This document shows positions 33,934-47,580 of a DNA stretch of 64,000 bases, one piece after another. Source of the DNA: Allodiplogaster sudhausi (lineage: Eukaryota; Nematoda; Chromadorea; Rhabditida; Diplogasteridae); contig CALZFC010000135.1 in the NCBI GenBank assembly GCA_945643635.1, positions 226,001 through 290,000 of the forward strand, given 5' to 3'. How positions within the stretch are numbered: position 1 is the stretch's first letter; each line of letters starts with the position of its first letter. The notes beneath the pieces were generated by a model. The model was not told the origin of the DNA and did no database searches. It was given only the letters and a program-made list of their open reading frames with translations. The translations under genes and the position numbers were made by a program.

Positions 33934-36900
33934 ATGGCTCCTCTTGAACGGCAGAACACTCTGCTGCAGAGATTTGCCCGGAGCAACGAGCAACGCCACG
34001 CCCTTCAGATTGCTCTCTACAACACCTCATTCACCCTTCTCGTAAGTTCATGCTTTACTGTCAATCTTTCATCTTAAGCATATTTTATTGCTTTTGTTGT
34101 GAACGAGTTGTCTGTACTCTCGATCCTATTTCCATTACTATTAGTTGTGAATGAAGATGTAAGTTATGTTTGCCATCTGAAGGCAGCAGTATGTGTGCTG
34201 GCTCTTCTTGCCCTCTACAACATGCTCTACGTATTTCTTGCTCCGATGATGTGGGCAGTGCTTGTTGGCACTCTCTTATTCCCTGCCAAGAGAAAGGTCA
34301 CACAGGCCACCAATGGTAAAATTATTTTCTCTTCTTCCTAATACATAATTTTAAAGGGTCAAGTCACTTACCGGAGGGTGGATATTCGGAACATATGTTC
34401 GAAATGGAACTGGAAAGAATAATTTACGGGGAGCGTGAGTAATCGGTAGTTTTGCAGTCGGGTTTTCCTATTAACCTATGTCGTTGCGTATTTTCTTATT
34501 TATCGTCGCAAATTATTATTTAATAGCTAATGACGATATTAGTTTGTTTGAGGATGGCTGACATCATTGGAAGAAAGTCGAACTCCTCTTGTCGTTGGCG
34601 TTGTCCTTGCACCGTATCGTGTTTTTGCTTCGTTCTCAGAGACAGTTTACGCTACGGCAACGGGGTAAGGAATCTTTCTTTACTTCAGATTTTTACAAAT
34701 TTTTTTATGTTTCAGTTGGTAAGTGCATTTATACGCCAAACAAAAAGATTTGTTCATAAATGTTTCAGGGACCATGGTATAACTCTTCTCGTCGCTTACA
34801 TTCTTCTCAAGATCCTGAGCATTGAGAGTAACTTCCTGTACGTGATCAGCTGGTTCGGCCGTCTCTACTCCATTTTCCACTCCGCTATTTCTTTCTTCTC
34901 TCGGCCGTGGGTTTGTCTTGTCTATTCCTTTTTGCAATTCTTTTCCTTTTCTTCTGAAAACCTTTTGTATTGAAGGTATTTCCCGTAATGACCCTCTATT
35001 TCCTCGGCTATGCAGCGTGGGTTTGGGTACAACCTCGTGAGGCCATTAACAAGAAGCTGGCCAGGAGCTTTTCACTCCCGATTTGGTGAGCGCTCATTTC
35101 TTTCATTTTATTTATTAAAATGTAAAGATGGGAAGAATGTTGAGGGTGTATGTGCTATGTTTGGTCTCTTCACTCTTCGGTCCTCTACAAGTGGTCGTAT
35201 TTGGCGGGTCGGCAGTGGCGTTGGCCATGCTGTCCGCGGGAGTTCTTAAGCCCGCCGCGGATGATGGTTCTGATTTGGCAAACATTATGCATTCAAGACC
35301 ATATTTAGCTTGATGATAAAAATGAGAAAACTCTTCTCGATCGATGGCAAACGAATTACTCGTGTGATTTCGATAACAAGGAGAATTAAATGAGTGAGAA
35401 GTTGCGGGATATTGCAGTATATTGTTAATTTCAGACAGAGCAAGTCCGGTGTCGACTGCTGAAGAAGCACTTGATGAGAAGGAGCGGCTGCTGGCAGAGG
35501 CGAAGAACTCCTCGACTGGGACTGAGGAAGTGGTCGAATCGAATGCAAAGGCCGAAACTGTCTTGATGGCACCGTCGACGTCGCAGTCCTCGCCCTCCTT
35601 TGGTGGCAATGAGCTGATCTGGTGGACGTTCTATCTGGTTGCTCTTCTCTGGGTTGTGCGCCACGACTCGGCCCTTATCCTCGTTCTCTTTCCGCTTCTC
35701 TTCGCTATTCTTACCAAATTCGGTAAGATATTTTAGATTGTGTGGTATTTACTGTTTTTGCCTTGATTGAAGGCGAGTCCTCTGGGTTCTACGAGTGGTG
35801 CCAGTCACATGTCAGATCGACATGGATGAACGTCAAGCCTTCCATCAATAAAATAGTAGATGTCACCATCGCTGGTCCTCTTCGACAGTTCGTAAAGGTG
35901 TTCTACATTCATAGCTTAAAATTCGACTGCCTAGACAAATTTTCAGTCATCCATCATGGTTATGAAAATCGAAAATTCGTGGGTAAGCGAAATATAATCG
36001 AAAAATTTAGCAATATTTAACTGAATTAACACTTTCTTACCGCGAGGATTTGGGCGCCTCAATTTTAAGCTATGTCTAGACTTGTGACGAAACGAAATAA
36101 GAATTGCAGATGATGTTCACTTCTGACCAGTTTTTGCTATCAACTCTGCGTTCACGAATGGATCTTCTCTCTTCTGTGATTGTTATGGCTCTGCTTGCCA
36201 TCGGAACTCTCTCAGCTGCCATCTTCATCGTCATTCAGCTTCATTCGGAAACGGTTTCAACTAAAAAATTTATACACAAAGATCCTATTAAATAAGAGGG
36301 TGCTGCGACTTAAAAAAAAAAAGGAGAAAGCAGTAATTAGATTGTTTGGACTGTGCTCCATGAGATGCCTCTTCCTAAGGTCCATCTGATCCGGCTGTCA
36401 TCATCAGTGATGAGCAGCCGCCCTGAATGGCTCTCCTCCGCTCTTGACTACACTGAAGATCGTTTGGAAGAGCAGAACATAGACATCGATGGCTACGTGG
36501 AGCAGGCATTCCAGCAGGGAAGAGCTTGGCTGGCTGCTAATGTCCGCTCTCTCGCTGACCCCAAGGACCCCGAGAGGGCTGATCAGCTTGAGAAGCATGT
36601 CAAGGAGGTCTCTCAATCTATTTTCCATTTTCTTCGCAATACATCTTTCTTAGATTGTCGATAACATCTACAAGATGTGGGAGCAGCGGGAGAGCTCGTA
36701 TGTAGCATCAGAAGGTGAAGGGGCGGTGTCGGGGAGAACGGAGGGGCTCGGGTTGTGGCACCAGCTGAGAGCTGCCACGGATATCCACGCGCTGAAGGAG
36801 GAGCTGACTCATCTCGTCAAGAACAACGTCGATACCATCGTCGGAGTGAGACTGCTACTTCTTGTCTTGATCTTTTCATTAGTAATCTATCCGTTGAGGT

Positions 36901-37766
36901 GGCTCACTCTCTCTGGGCGGTGTTGGTCGTGAACTTGTCGATTCTCAGCTCAGCTGTTTTCGCTTTTTCGTCTCTCATCTTCAGCTTTGGAATGGAAATG
37001 CTCAACTTTTTCGTTGAAATTGTAGGCACAAGAGCGTTAATGCCATATTCCATTAGTTATTATAATTTGTCCACTTAAATGCGTCCCTCTTTGTGCAGAC
37101 AGTATTCCTGACGATGGTGTACTATCTGCTGGCGTCTTCTTCTGAGCGTTGGCTGCCCTTGGAATGGCTTTCCCGTCTTGGCACCCTTGTGCCTGCTCCG
37201 GCTCCTCCTGCAGAGAGTCCGAATGGAGGGGACTCCACTGCCCTCTATCATCCCTCTCACTCTGCTCATGGATTCACTTCTGCCATTGAGGATGCCATCT
37301 TGTCAGTCCCCTCCCCTTTAACCTTCTACTTCACCCTCGCTTTCAGCGGAGTCTTTGGGTTGTCCTTCAAGATGGCGCTTTTCTACGGCCTCTATACGTA
37401 CTTCATCCACTCGCTCTTCGACCTGAACATCGTCTTCGTTCCCAGCAGTAAGTGTCTCTTTCATCCTTTCCTCTTTTCCTCTGTCTCATTCTCTCCTTGG
37501 AGTGCTGGCTGCGGTCTTCGCAGCGATTCCGATCGTGCCAGCCCAGTCGGTGTGCATCTTCGGCCTGGTGGAGCTGCTTCTGGTGCGTGGAGAAGTGGCT
37601 GCCGGTATTCTATTCGGAGTTCTCTCAGTCGCTCCACTCGCTGTCGTTGACACCAAGTTCTACTCTGAAGTCAAGTCAGCATCATGAATCCTGGTTTTCC
37701 TGCTGTTTGTATGGAACTTTCTCAAACTGTGGACAAACAGATATGTTCAAGCATGGAGGTTGAAGC

Positions 37767-37802
<36 letters not shown>

Positions 37803-37992
37803 AGAGAGATAGAGAGAGAAGAGAGAGAGAGAGTAGCCATATTTCTTCAGGGGGATGCATCCCTATGTTACGGGCATGTCTGTGCTTGGTGGCATGTACT
37901 GGCTGGGTCTGCAGGGTGCCATTATTGGCCCCCTCATTCTCTGCTCCTTCCTCGTTCTCCTCAACATCTACACTCAGCTGGCGACATCATGA
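33934..37992 (+). CDS. TMEM245: TMEM245 homologue (multi-pass membrane protein, AI-2E/UPF0118 superfamily)
   Basis: A predicted polytopic membrane protein of unknown substrate, distantly related to bacterial AI-2E family transporters. Exons encode LQIALYNTSFTLL joined to a hydrophobic ALLALYNMLYVFLAPMMWAV and LVGTLLFPAKRK, matching the first transmembrane hairpin and its 'LLWAVLCGxxLFPFK'-like end. Then come WLTSLEESRTPLVVGVVLAP (about 34545-34605), several further membrane exons, an amphipathic region (about 36400-36850), and the C-terminal AI-2E domain. The last exon (about 37850-37992) ends MHPYVTGMSVLGGMYWLGLQ then GAIIGPLILC, the family's terminal signature. I chose Met33934 because it is the first Met after a strong acceptor (GTGCTTTGCAG, ending 33891); upstream coding exons cannot be excluded. 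Intron sizes are mostly 50-300 bp. Confidence 0.88.
37767..37834. repeat. (GA)n microsatellite in the last TMEM245 intron
   Basis: GA runs with GAGATAGAGA interruptions, ending just before the final-exon acceptor CATATTTCTTCAG. Confidence 0.88.
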
Positions 37993-38876
37993 GACTCTTT
38001 CGAGCCAATCCTTTTCTTTTTTTTGCTTACACTTTTCCAACGGTAACTTTAGATAAACTCAATTCTGAAGACTTTTTTTATTAATCTCCTGTCTTCAAAT
38101 TCTCGACCGATATTTTCGTTAGTCTATAGTTTTCTATCATTTTCATCAGCTTTTTTTCAGAATGAAAGAAATAAGAGGATTTTAATCAGAAATGCTTGTT
38201 CCTTTGCTTTAGTCCCAGTTTGAGAAATGAGTAGCAGCTCTTGCCGATATGGACATAATAGTACTCGTGCTCACCTTGTCTCCGTTTTCTTTCATCTACC
38301 CTTCCCATTCTCATCTATTACATTACTTCTACAGTTTTTATGTAACCCACTAGGTGGTTTTACATTTACTCTTCCTTTCATTTTAGGTCGTGTATCTATT
38401 TTAGGAGGAATAGATTCATATATAGAAGAGAGAGAGAAAAAGAGTGGGGGGGGGTGGAACCGGTTGACGTGCGGCGGGTGAGGGAATCGTTGGTAGAGTG
38501 CCAGCTTGGCGGACTCCCCTCTTCCATAGTTCTTTGCTGTCCTTCTCCTCTCTTCTTTTGTGTTGTTATAGTGTATGCTTACTTAATATCCTAATTTAGT
38601 GTATATTTGCATACTACGTGAATGTCTTCGCCTGCAGTTGTAACGTGTTTGACACAATAAAGTAGTATTGCATCTGGAGAGGGAGCGTGCATAGAACGGG
38701 CTGCTCTGATCCCGACTCCGTGTTTCTGGCCTCATCTGCCTTGACCAAACAACTGCTGGCTAGCTCGTGCTCAGTCGATGCTGGTCTTCTGATTGTCTAG
38801 GTCATCCAGACCATCTTTCACACCAGCTTCATTTCTCGTTGTGGTTGTCTTGTGCTCGTTTTTTAAGGCCTCTGCC

Positions 38877-38879
<3 letters not shown>

Positions 38880-38929
<50 letters not shown>

Positions 38930-38967
38930 CCTCGCTCACTCTCTCACTCTCTCACTCTCTCTTCCTA

Positions 38968-39014
<47 letters not shown>

Positions 39015-39016
39015 CG

Positions 39017-39066
<50 letters not shown>

Positions 39067-39160
39067 GCCTCGCTCACACTCTCACTCTCTCTGCCTCGCT
39101 TACTCTCTCTCACTCTCTCTGCCTCGCTTACTCTCTCTCTCTCACTCTCTCTGCCTCGCT

Positions 39161-39206
<46 letters not shown>

Positions 39207-39255
39207 TGCTAACACTCTCACTCTCTCTGCCTCGTTCACTCTCACTCTCTCTTCC

Positions 39256-39290
<35 letters not shown>

Positions 39291-39381
39291 CGTTCACCTC
39301 TCTCTCCCTCACTCTGCCTCGCTCACACTCTAACTCTCTGCCTCGCTTACTCTCTCTCTCTCACTCTCTCTCTGCCTCGCT

Positions 39382-39441
<60 letters not shown>
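38880..39441. repeat. Large (CT)n array with CTCTGCCTCGCTCACT interruptions
   Basis: More than 550 bp of CT microsatellite, punctuated by about a dozen GCCTCGCTTACT/GCCTCGTTCACT units. The regular interruptions show amplification of a composite unit and not simple slippage alone. Confidence 0.92.
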
Positions 39442-39448
<7 letters not shown>

Positions 39449-40832
39449 GCTCAATCTTTTCTTGCTGGACTCTTCGATCTGCTTCTCTTCTCTTGGTTTG
39501 CTCTTCGATGCACTGAGATATCTCACTTGTCTCCGCCCTCTAGCCTAAGAGATGAATGACCCAGCTGATCGCCTCGTGGCATGGCCGCAGTAGCACTCTC
39601 TTCATTTATCTCATCTATCTTGTACTCTTTTTTTCCCTCTCCTTCTGTACACTCCCCATCTCTTTCTCTCTCCCTGTCCCTCCCTTCTTTTCTCGTTCTC
39701 TCGCACTCTCTTCTTTTCTCTCTCCCTTCCCGCCCATATTGCACGTTCCTTTTCTGTCTCTGGATTAACTATAAGAGGCGAGCCTTTATCAATCGTTGAC
39801 GTGGGGTTATCCACTTGGGTTCTTATTTTGAAATATTAATCATGACTGCTTGTCCTTGATAAGGTTCATTTTTAAATGCCTAAACTAGTTTATACAACTC
39901 TTCATCACCTGATATTTCACCTTTGTTTTTGTCCTTGAATAGTGAGCACGTGAAGTGAGAGTGTTCATACAAACACATCAACGATGAACTGCATGATTCC
40001 CTCTCCTTCTCTGGGCATGCCAGGGCTGAGTTGTCTGTTTCTTGTTAGTGCCAGGCCTTCCTTCATGCTACTGGCTTTTATCATCTTGAAATGTTTAGGA
40101 AGATTCAATCAATGCCTGTGGACTTTGAAGGAGTAGCATTGCAAGCTCTTTCGTCTCTTTCTCTCCGTCTCTTTTCCCCTCTCCCAGTCACATGATGCTG
40201 CTGGTGTAGTGGAAAATTTGAGTAAACGATGCGGGGGAAAACGATTTAGCAAAGCAATGCTCAGAGAAAAAGACACGAGAGAGTGAGGGGTAAAGAGAGG
40301 GAGAGAGTGTGAGGAAGAGGGAGACGGGAAACGAAAATGGGTGTTAGTGGACGGAGAGAAACGAGAGATAAAGAGACTGACTGGGCGCATTGGTGCCAAC
40401 GCGAAAGCAAGGCCGAGATATGCCACGGTGTCACGTAAATAAAGACTGAGGCTGTTGTGGCAGCTAAAGGGCAGAGTGGAAGGGCTTCCTTCATCAGAGC
40501 GTAGTCCTTGCATTTATTCATCTGCCAAGCCGCAGTGTCATGCTGTCTTTTCCATTAGCTTTCCATCATTTTCTTTTATTATTTGGACAAAAAAAAAATT
40601 GAATTTCTATACATCTGCAATTTCGATGTTCTGTGTAAATGAACACATTTTCATCTGACTTCGTTAATGCAAGGGTCTGCTTTCTTCCCCTCCCCTCTCT
40701 CCCTTTTCCCGCTCCCTCCTCTTTCTCGTCTTCTTCACGTGCCTTGGTCTTTGCATTGGGACTTCCATCGATTTCGTCTTGTCGTGCGTGCATGAGTTGT
40801 CCTCCGGAAAGGCTTATATTGAGTGGGATGAC

Positions 40833-40850
40833 TCGCCTCCTCCCTCTCAG
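40833..40850 (+). promoter_or_regulatory. 3' splice site 9 nt before the ZER1 start
   Basis: CGCCTCCTCCCTCTCAG precedes ATCACCTGG and then ATG. The frame is also open upstream for about 27 codons, so a coding upstream exon is an alternative. Confidence 0.45.
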
Positions 40851-40859
40851 ATCACCTGG

Positions 40860-42437
40860 ATGAGTCGACCTGGAGAAGATCTTCCCTTGAGCGCGCCTCC
40901 CTTGCTCTCCCTGGCTGCGGATGTGGTGGCTGCTCCTGAACAACTCCGTCTCGTGTCTTCCAGAGGAGTTCATCTGCCTCTCCCCGTCTCGCACGCAGTC
41001 TTCGCTGCTTTGCGACATGACAAACATGTGAGTGAAGGAGTGGAGCTGGAGAGAGAGCGTGTCAATCTATTCTTCGTGGTGGTTGCAGAAAGGCGCGAGT
41101 CGCCGCAATGCCTTGCGACACTTCGGCGACCCCTGCCGTTTCCCTCTGAATTCCCTGGATCTTTCATCCGCTGAGGTGGATGATGGAATGCTAGCTCAGC
41201 TTCTTGATGCCCACCGCCTCTCTCTCACTCATCTTGACATCTCCGGATGCAGCGTTGGTCTTCTTCTCCATTTTACTCCTTTTCCTGCGTTGCATTCTTC
41301 TTAGATTAAATCATATTTATATGTCCACTAGTCGAACGTCATCATTTCCTTGCTCTAGAAGCATATTTATGTGTGTTTGCTCTAAAGATGAAGTAGCTGT
41401 CCAATCAAGATATCCTGTTAAGGCATTGACCGTGGGACTGAATGGCCTTCTGGAGTCTCGTCGTGTTTCGCTTCCTGCCCTCAGGACATTCAGAACTAAT
41501 TCGATAGATCTGCTCAACACTGCAAGCAAATCACGAAGGTACATTATCTTTATTAACAAAACTGTTGTAGCAAAATTCCTTTGTTTGAGAAACTTACTCG
41601 CTTCTAATGTTAAAAGACAAATTCATTAAATTAGTTTGGATTTTGTTTCGGGTTAATGTTGATCATTTCAATGACTTTTTTGGATCGAAGTTGGTATTGG
41701 AGAGGGGATCCTTGCGGAATTAGGTACTCAGAATACTTCCCACTGGAAAAAAGGTACTATCGATTTGATTTGACAGGCTCACCCTGATTTTGAGCCTCAC
41801 CAAAACCGTTACAGACCATGTTTTTAAGGAACATATTTTTCTCAGAAGCTCTGTTTTCAGCAAACCCACCCTTTCTCCAAGCCCAATACCTCTTTCCCCA
41901 CCCTATTCTTCTGGTCCTCGACGATGGCTTTTATTCCCTGATGCTTCCTGACCGAACAACTCTAAAGAACTGAGAGGGGAGGGAAAGTTACTAGAGGTTG
42001 AAGAGGGTTGATCGAAAGAAACTGAGAGAAAGAAATTGAGAGAGAGGGAGAATATATAGGTATTTTATGTCTTTCAGAAGTAGGAAGCTTGGAACTGCTG
42101 GACTTGAAGCTAGAAATGTCCCAATCCTTGGAGAGGAAGATCTTCAAGTCAGTCGAAGCTGCTTTACATGGCATAAACACTGTTAGAGAGATGAGAAGAT
42201 CATGCTCGTTTTCCTCTAGAGTTGAATGTGTCTTTGTTTGATTTGCTAGTTGATGGTTGAGGGGGGAGAACAGGCGGCGCGTGCAGCCGCAGCCATTCAA
42301 GGAGTGGGAGTGCATCCCGGCAGTGACCTCTCTGGAGACACCAGCGACATCCTCCCCCCTCTTACTGCCAGAGCACCCCTCCTCACAGAGCTCTCTCTGG
42401 CCAGGGAGCCACGCTCCTCTGCTGCCCGACAGGTTCG

Positions 42438-42471
<34 letters not shown>

Positions 42472-44744
42472 CTCTCACCATTCTCTCACTCTCTCTCTCT
42501 CTCTCTCTTTCCTGCCGTGCAGGTGAATGAAGAGGAAGGTTCTGCGTCGGGCGAGTCGTGGAACGACCTTCTGTGTCAGCTCCTGACTCCTCTGATACAT
42601 CTGCGCTGTCTGGACCTCTCTCACTGGACAAGAATGGAGGATCTACGTGCTCTGCGAGCGACTTCTTCTCTGACTTCTCTGATTCTCTTCGATGTCCCCG
42701 ATCTCTACAAGGTACTGTTTCCCTTGAAAAAGCAGATAAGGAGAAGAGTAATTTAGGCACTGGACACGCTCTGCGAGTTGCGTGAATTGGTTGTGCTGGA
42801 CATCTCTCAGTGCAGCCGCGAGACCGGCACGTACCCCAAGCCAGCGACTTCTCTGTATCGGATTGTGACTTCTCTCCCTTCTCTCGCTCACCTCGACATC
42901 TCCTCCACTAACTTGGCTTCTCCTCCCTCTCTCAATGACTGGCCTGACCGTGGCGCTGCTGGCCGCGTGGAGTCAGACATCTACGCCTTGCGTTTCCTTT
43001 CTCATCTCCTTCACTTCCTCGGTCTCTTCAACTGTGATGCCACCAGCCACTTCAACCAAATCCCCGCTCTTCACATCTCAGGAGATGCTTCTGAAGACCA
43101 GGTTTGATTCCTTGTTCGTAGAAGAAGTCATGGACTCACACTCGATAGTACAGGTCATCACAGCTCTTCGCCAGTACTCGAACCGACCGGGGCTTCTCCA
43201 GTCTGTCTTGAATGAGAGTTACCAACTCTACCGCTTCGGCAACAACGACCCCTTGACTCGGCACACGGAGGCTCTCCATCTTGTGCTGCGCGCCATGCGA
43301 GATCATCTCGTGGACTCCACTCTGCAGATTGCCGGGAGCGCGTCTCTCTTCTACATCATACGCAAGGTCGACATGAACAGAGACACGAAGAAGCAAGTCG
43401 TCGGTGCTCTCCTCTCCGGTCAGTTCTGATCTCTCTTTTTTCCTTGATGGCATTGACTTGTGTAGGGATGGAGACTCACATGGAGGAGCAAGTCATGGTG
43501 CGGAACTGCTGTCTCTCGCTGTGCCAGTTCGAGATCCCGCAAGAGATACTCTTTGACTACAGGTATGCATGGCAGCTAGGAATGGAAAGTCAGTTGTTTG
43601 CAGTCGCCTGGCAGTGCTGCTGGTAACTGTTCTGCAGCATCACAACGCGGATCAGTTGACACAGCGCATTGTCGTCTTCCTCCTCAACTCCATGGCCTGT
43701 CATGTCGAGGGAGACCAGAAGATTCAAGTCGGCTCATTCGGTGCCATTGAGGTCTCATTCATTCTCCTTATTCCAAGTGCAAACTTTGTTCCTTTCAGAT
43801 GATCCTGGAGCAGATTCGAAGAAAACTACAGTCGAATGTGTGCGACGATGTCATGGAAGTTGGCTGGAGTTTTCTATGGAATATTACTGGTGCGCTTTCC
43901 CGATCTCCTTTTTTGTATTCGAAGCATCTATTTTGCTCTCTCTCTTTTGATGGCGTTCAATAGTAAATTGATAGATGAGACTCCGCGGAACTGTGAGCGT
44001 TTCCTGGAAGCCTCAGGCCTGAGTCTCTTCGAGCAATGTTTCCTGACCTTCCGAAACGAAAGAGAATTGGTTCGGAACATGATGGGACTCATTGGAAACA
44101 TTGCCGAAGTGGACATCTTGCGAAAGCAGCTCATGAAGGACTCCTACATTCATATTTTCTGGTTGGTATTAGGGTGGAAAATGAAAGTGTTTGGAAGACT
44201 GCAGAATGTGCCAGATATCAGTTGAAAGACTTTCAGTCAATTGCTGGAGCTTGTGGATGACTCCATAGAAATCAGCTACAACTCGGCTGGAGTTCTGGCA
44301 CACATGGCAAGCGATGGCGAAGCAGCCTGGAAAGGGGTCTCTGCCAAAAGGGATGACGTCATGAAGGCTATCATGAAGGTTCGAGATGACAGATTGGGAG
44401 ATAGGACGAAGAGAGGACGAGAGAGAGAGAGATACAGCGAGAGAGGAATAGAGGCAAATACACAGAGAGAGAAGGATTGAATGAAGATAAGGAATGTGTT
44501 TAGTCGACGAGTGAGTGGAAGCTGGAGACCCGCCGCTTCATCAATTACCGCTCCTTCCGTCCCATTCTGCGCCTTCTCCCGCAGTTCCATGCCTATGCCA
44601 GCCAGGTACTCGGCATCATTCCGCCTTCCGCCGCTTTCTTTCTCTTTATTTCTGCATACAACAATTTTGTTCTTTGATAGTACGTTTAGTTACTCGGCAT
44701 AGCCTTCTCCCTCTCCGCCTCACTGTTCCTCTCGCTATCGCTCC

Positions 44745-44793
<49 letters not shown>

Positions 44794-45090
44794 GTTCGCC
44801 TTCAGCACTGGGCGGTGTGGGCCTTGGCGAATCTGACGACAACTGATGGTGGGAAGTACTGCGTGTTCGTTGTGGAGGAAGGCGGGGAGGCTCTTCTTCT
44901 CTCGCTCGTTTCTCATTCCGAGACACTGGATGAGACGAAGAAACTCGCTGATGTTGTTCTCTCGAACATCCACAGCTGGTGAGTCTCTTCTTCTCTTTCT
45001 TCTCTTCATCTTCCTTCTTTGAGGCGAATGCATCCTCTGCCTCCACTTCTGGAAGAGATTGAACAGGTCCAGCCGATGGAGACGGAGTAG
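40860..45090 (+). CDS. ZER1: ZER1-family (ZYG11-like) CUL2 substrate receptor
   Basis: ZER1 and ZYG11B are leucine-rich-repeat plus armadillo proteins that recruit Gly/N-degron substrates to CUL2 ubiquitin ligases. The N-terminal exon has LRLVSSRGVHLPLPVSHAVF. LRR exons follow: NSLDLSSAEVDDGMLAQLL then LTHLDISGC (about 41150-41252), HLRCLDLSHW, LVVLDISQC and LAHLDISSTNL, then LHFLGLFNCDATSHFNQIPA. The ARM/HEAT region has STLQIAGSASLFYIIRK, MVRNCCLSLCQFEIPQEI, DDVMEVGWSFLWNITDETP, MMGLIGNIAEVD, SIEISYNSAGVLAHM, FINYRSFRPILRLLP and HWAVWALANLTTTD. INYRSFxPILRLLP and the NITDETP block favour ZER1 over ZYG11B. The start lies 9 nt after the acceptor CCTCCCTCTCAG. The C-terminus given here uses a 45-bp intron (44979-45023); without it the protein stops at 44982. 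Confidence 0.92.
41735..41955. repeat. Dispersed repeat, copy B (ZER1 intron)
   Basis: Diverged copy of the element at 11890-12110, in the same orientation relative to the window. It shares blocks such as GGAAAAAAG, GTACTATCGAT, AATACCTCTTTCCCCACCCT and CTTCTGG. Confidence 0.65.
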
Positions 45091-46465
45091 ACTTGCCATC
45101 CTCATCCATTCCTCTCATTCCGCCTCACTCTCTTTCCCTTTTCTCTATTCATATTTATTGTGCTAGCCGGTGTTATTCCTTGCTAAATCGTACTTCATTC
45201 TTCTATTTATTTATTTGTCTTTTAAAATTTGCGACGATAATTAGAGTTGTAAGTTTGAACCTATCCCTATGCTTCTATTCTCTTCAACACGACCTTTTGT
45301 GGTCGTGCCGTCCGGGTCTGCAGTGTCTTTTCTCCCTTTTTTTCCTTGAACGACTCCTGTGTCCCCTTTCCTGTTATTAAAATGCCCAAGAGTTGTAGAA
45401 GACAATGTTGAGAGAGATGAATAGATTATCCCTTCGCCCGTTCACTCTCAGTGAGGGTCTGCTTGCTTTTCTTTTCTGTGATTGGCAGGCAATGAAAATG
45501 CTCCTCGCTAATTTGCTTTTTTCATTTGTTAGTATGTGGAAAGTGTACATATGAGATGTCAGTAATGTCTTGTACAATCTTACCAGACAACGCAAGAAAG
45601 ATGAAGCTGAGAAGCACAGCAGAATGACATGATGTGAGCCTAAGGAGTAGCTTAGGGGAGCTTCCCCTTCAAGCTTCCTGTGTTACATGCTCCCCCCCCC
45701 CTTTTCCATGCTGTACACCTCTTTTCACCTTTTTCCCATTCAATGACAGGGGTCGGCGTTATTATTTCGAAAGCCTTAACTTTCTTCGTGGTGCCTCATT
45801 CTCCTTTTTTAACTCTTTCTCTCTATCTTTTTCTTTTAATTGTACGCTTTTGTTCTTCTCCTTGAGCGTCTCCTCATTTCACATATCTCTCTCACCCTCT
45901 ATCTCTCCCTCTTTCTCCCTCTCTCCCTCTCTCTTTCTTTCTTTCTCCTCTCTCACATTGCCCTTCTCTCAAGCCAAAAAACCTCCGTTTCAAAACCGAA
46001 ATTCAATTTGTGATGCGCAGTCGGAAGAAAGCGAACGGGCTGGCAGTGAAAGGGAGTGTTCGCCCCCCTCCCTCCCCCTCCCATGGAGAGCAGGCTTTTC
46101 CTCCCCTTAGCTTCTCTCCCTCTCTACTTCTCTCGTTCTCTTACATCATCTCTTTCTCTCTCCTCCATCTTCTCCCGTTACCTTCATTTTCCGTCTCGTT
46201 CATCACACGCTGTTCCTTCTTCCCTCTCTCCTGTACTGTTAAACTGCTAGATTATATTTGAATCTTCTTTGTTCGCCACTCACTGCCTTTCCATAAACAT
46301 AATCTTAGTTACATGCAATCATAGAAATGCATGATCCTCACGAATTTTTGAAGTTTTCAATTAAATTTTTTTCGCTTGTCTGGTTACTTAAAATTTCTCG
46401 CTAATTATTTACTGCTTCCTCCTTATCCTCCTGCAGTATCTGCCTGTCTGTTTCTCACTCTCGCG

Positions 46466-46533
<68 letters not shown>

Positions 46534-47319
46534 TTCCCTTTCTTTCTCTCCCTCTCTCCCTCTCTTTCTCCTTTTCTCTCTTTCTGCCTCTCTCTGTCTC
46601 TCTCTCCCTCTCTCTTTCACTCTTCCTGTTAAAAATTTCATTCTTCTCTGTGTTTCTATATCGCTCATGTCGCAGTCACTCTCTGTTAGCCAGCTCAACA
46701 TTTTCATAGCTCACCATAGTCGTGTTCCTTGTTACTCCCTGCTTTGAGAGACGAAAAAATGGAAGCGTCATCAAAGTAGGTCGAGTATACTAGGATAGAA
46801 TAGTCAGAATGAGAGAGAGAGAGAGAGACGAAAAGAGGAAGATAGGGAGAGAGAGACGAAAAGAGGGAGAGAGGGTAGGCAGCATTATAGCATTGCGGGA
46901 GAGGGAGTGTGAGTAGCAAAAATGTAGAGGAGGAGTATAGGAGGAAGAGTACGAGGCTAGTATTGTCGTGGAGATCTTCATTAAAAACCCAACTTGATCA
47001 AACTGAAGCACCGCCACCGAAGATTTTCCTATTTACTTAACATACGAAAAACCATTTTAAACTTTTTTCACTGATTATCAGTCTGTCTCTCCTTCTTTCT
47101 CACTCTTTCCCCTCGCTTTCCGTTACTCTCCCTCGTTCTCCCTCTCTTTCGTTCTTTCCGTCGCCCTCTCGCTTCGCTCTATTATGTTCGTCGTTCAAGT
47201 TTTAAATTTATCTTTTGTTTCCTCCACTCACTGATTGAGCTTTTAAGGTAGTCTAGGAAGATCTTATTCCAATGTATTCTTTTTGCCTTCTCCCCACTGC
47301 CTTCTCCTTTTCTCCCTTC

Positions 47320-47496
47320 CCGAGTCTTTCTCTCTACCTTTTTGTCCTCTCTCCCTCTCTTCCACTCTTTCTCTCTACCTTTTTGTCCTCTCTCTCTCTC
47401 TCTCTCTCCCCTCTCTCTCTCCTCTCTTTCCCTCTTTATCTCTACCTTTTTGTCCCCTCTCTCTCTCTCTCTTTCCTTACTTCTCTCTACCTTTTT

Positions 47497-47546
<50 letters not shown>

Positions 47547-47580
47547 TCTTTCTCTCTACCTTTTTGTCCTCTCTCGCTCC
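47320..47580. repeat. CT repeat with CTCTACCTTTTTGTCC units
   Basis: At least five copies of a TCTCTACCTTTTTGTCCTCT unit are interspersed with CT runs, a composite satellite. Confidence 0.88.

Larger units (their letters stand above)
37993..40850. other. Intergenic region TMEM245-ZER1
   Basis: I see no supportable gene. It contains the TMEM245 3' flank, a large CT repeat block listed separately, and CT/GA-biased sequence on both sides with chance open frames. Confidence 0.5.

Noticed and set aside
40860..45090. ZYG11B as the identity of the LRR/ARM protein
   Set aside because: The C-terminal blocks INYRSFRPILRLLP and NITDETP and the 'FLGLFN' segment fit ZER1 better than ZYG11B. A phylogeny would settle it.
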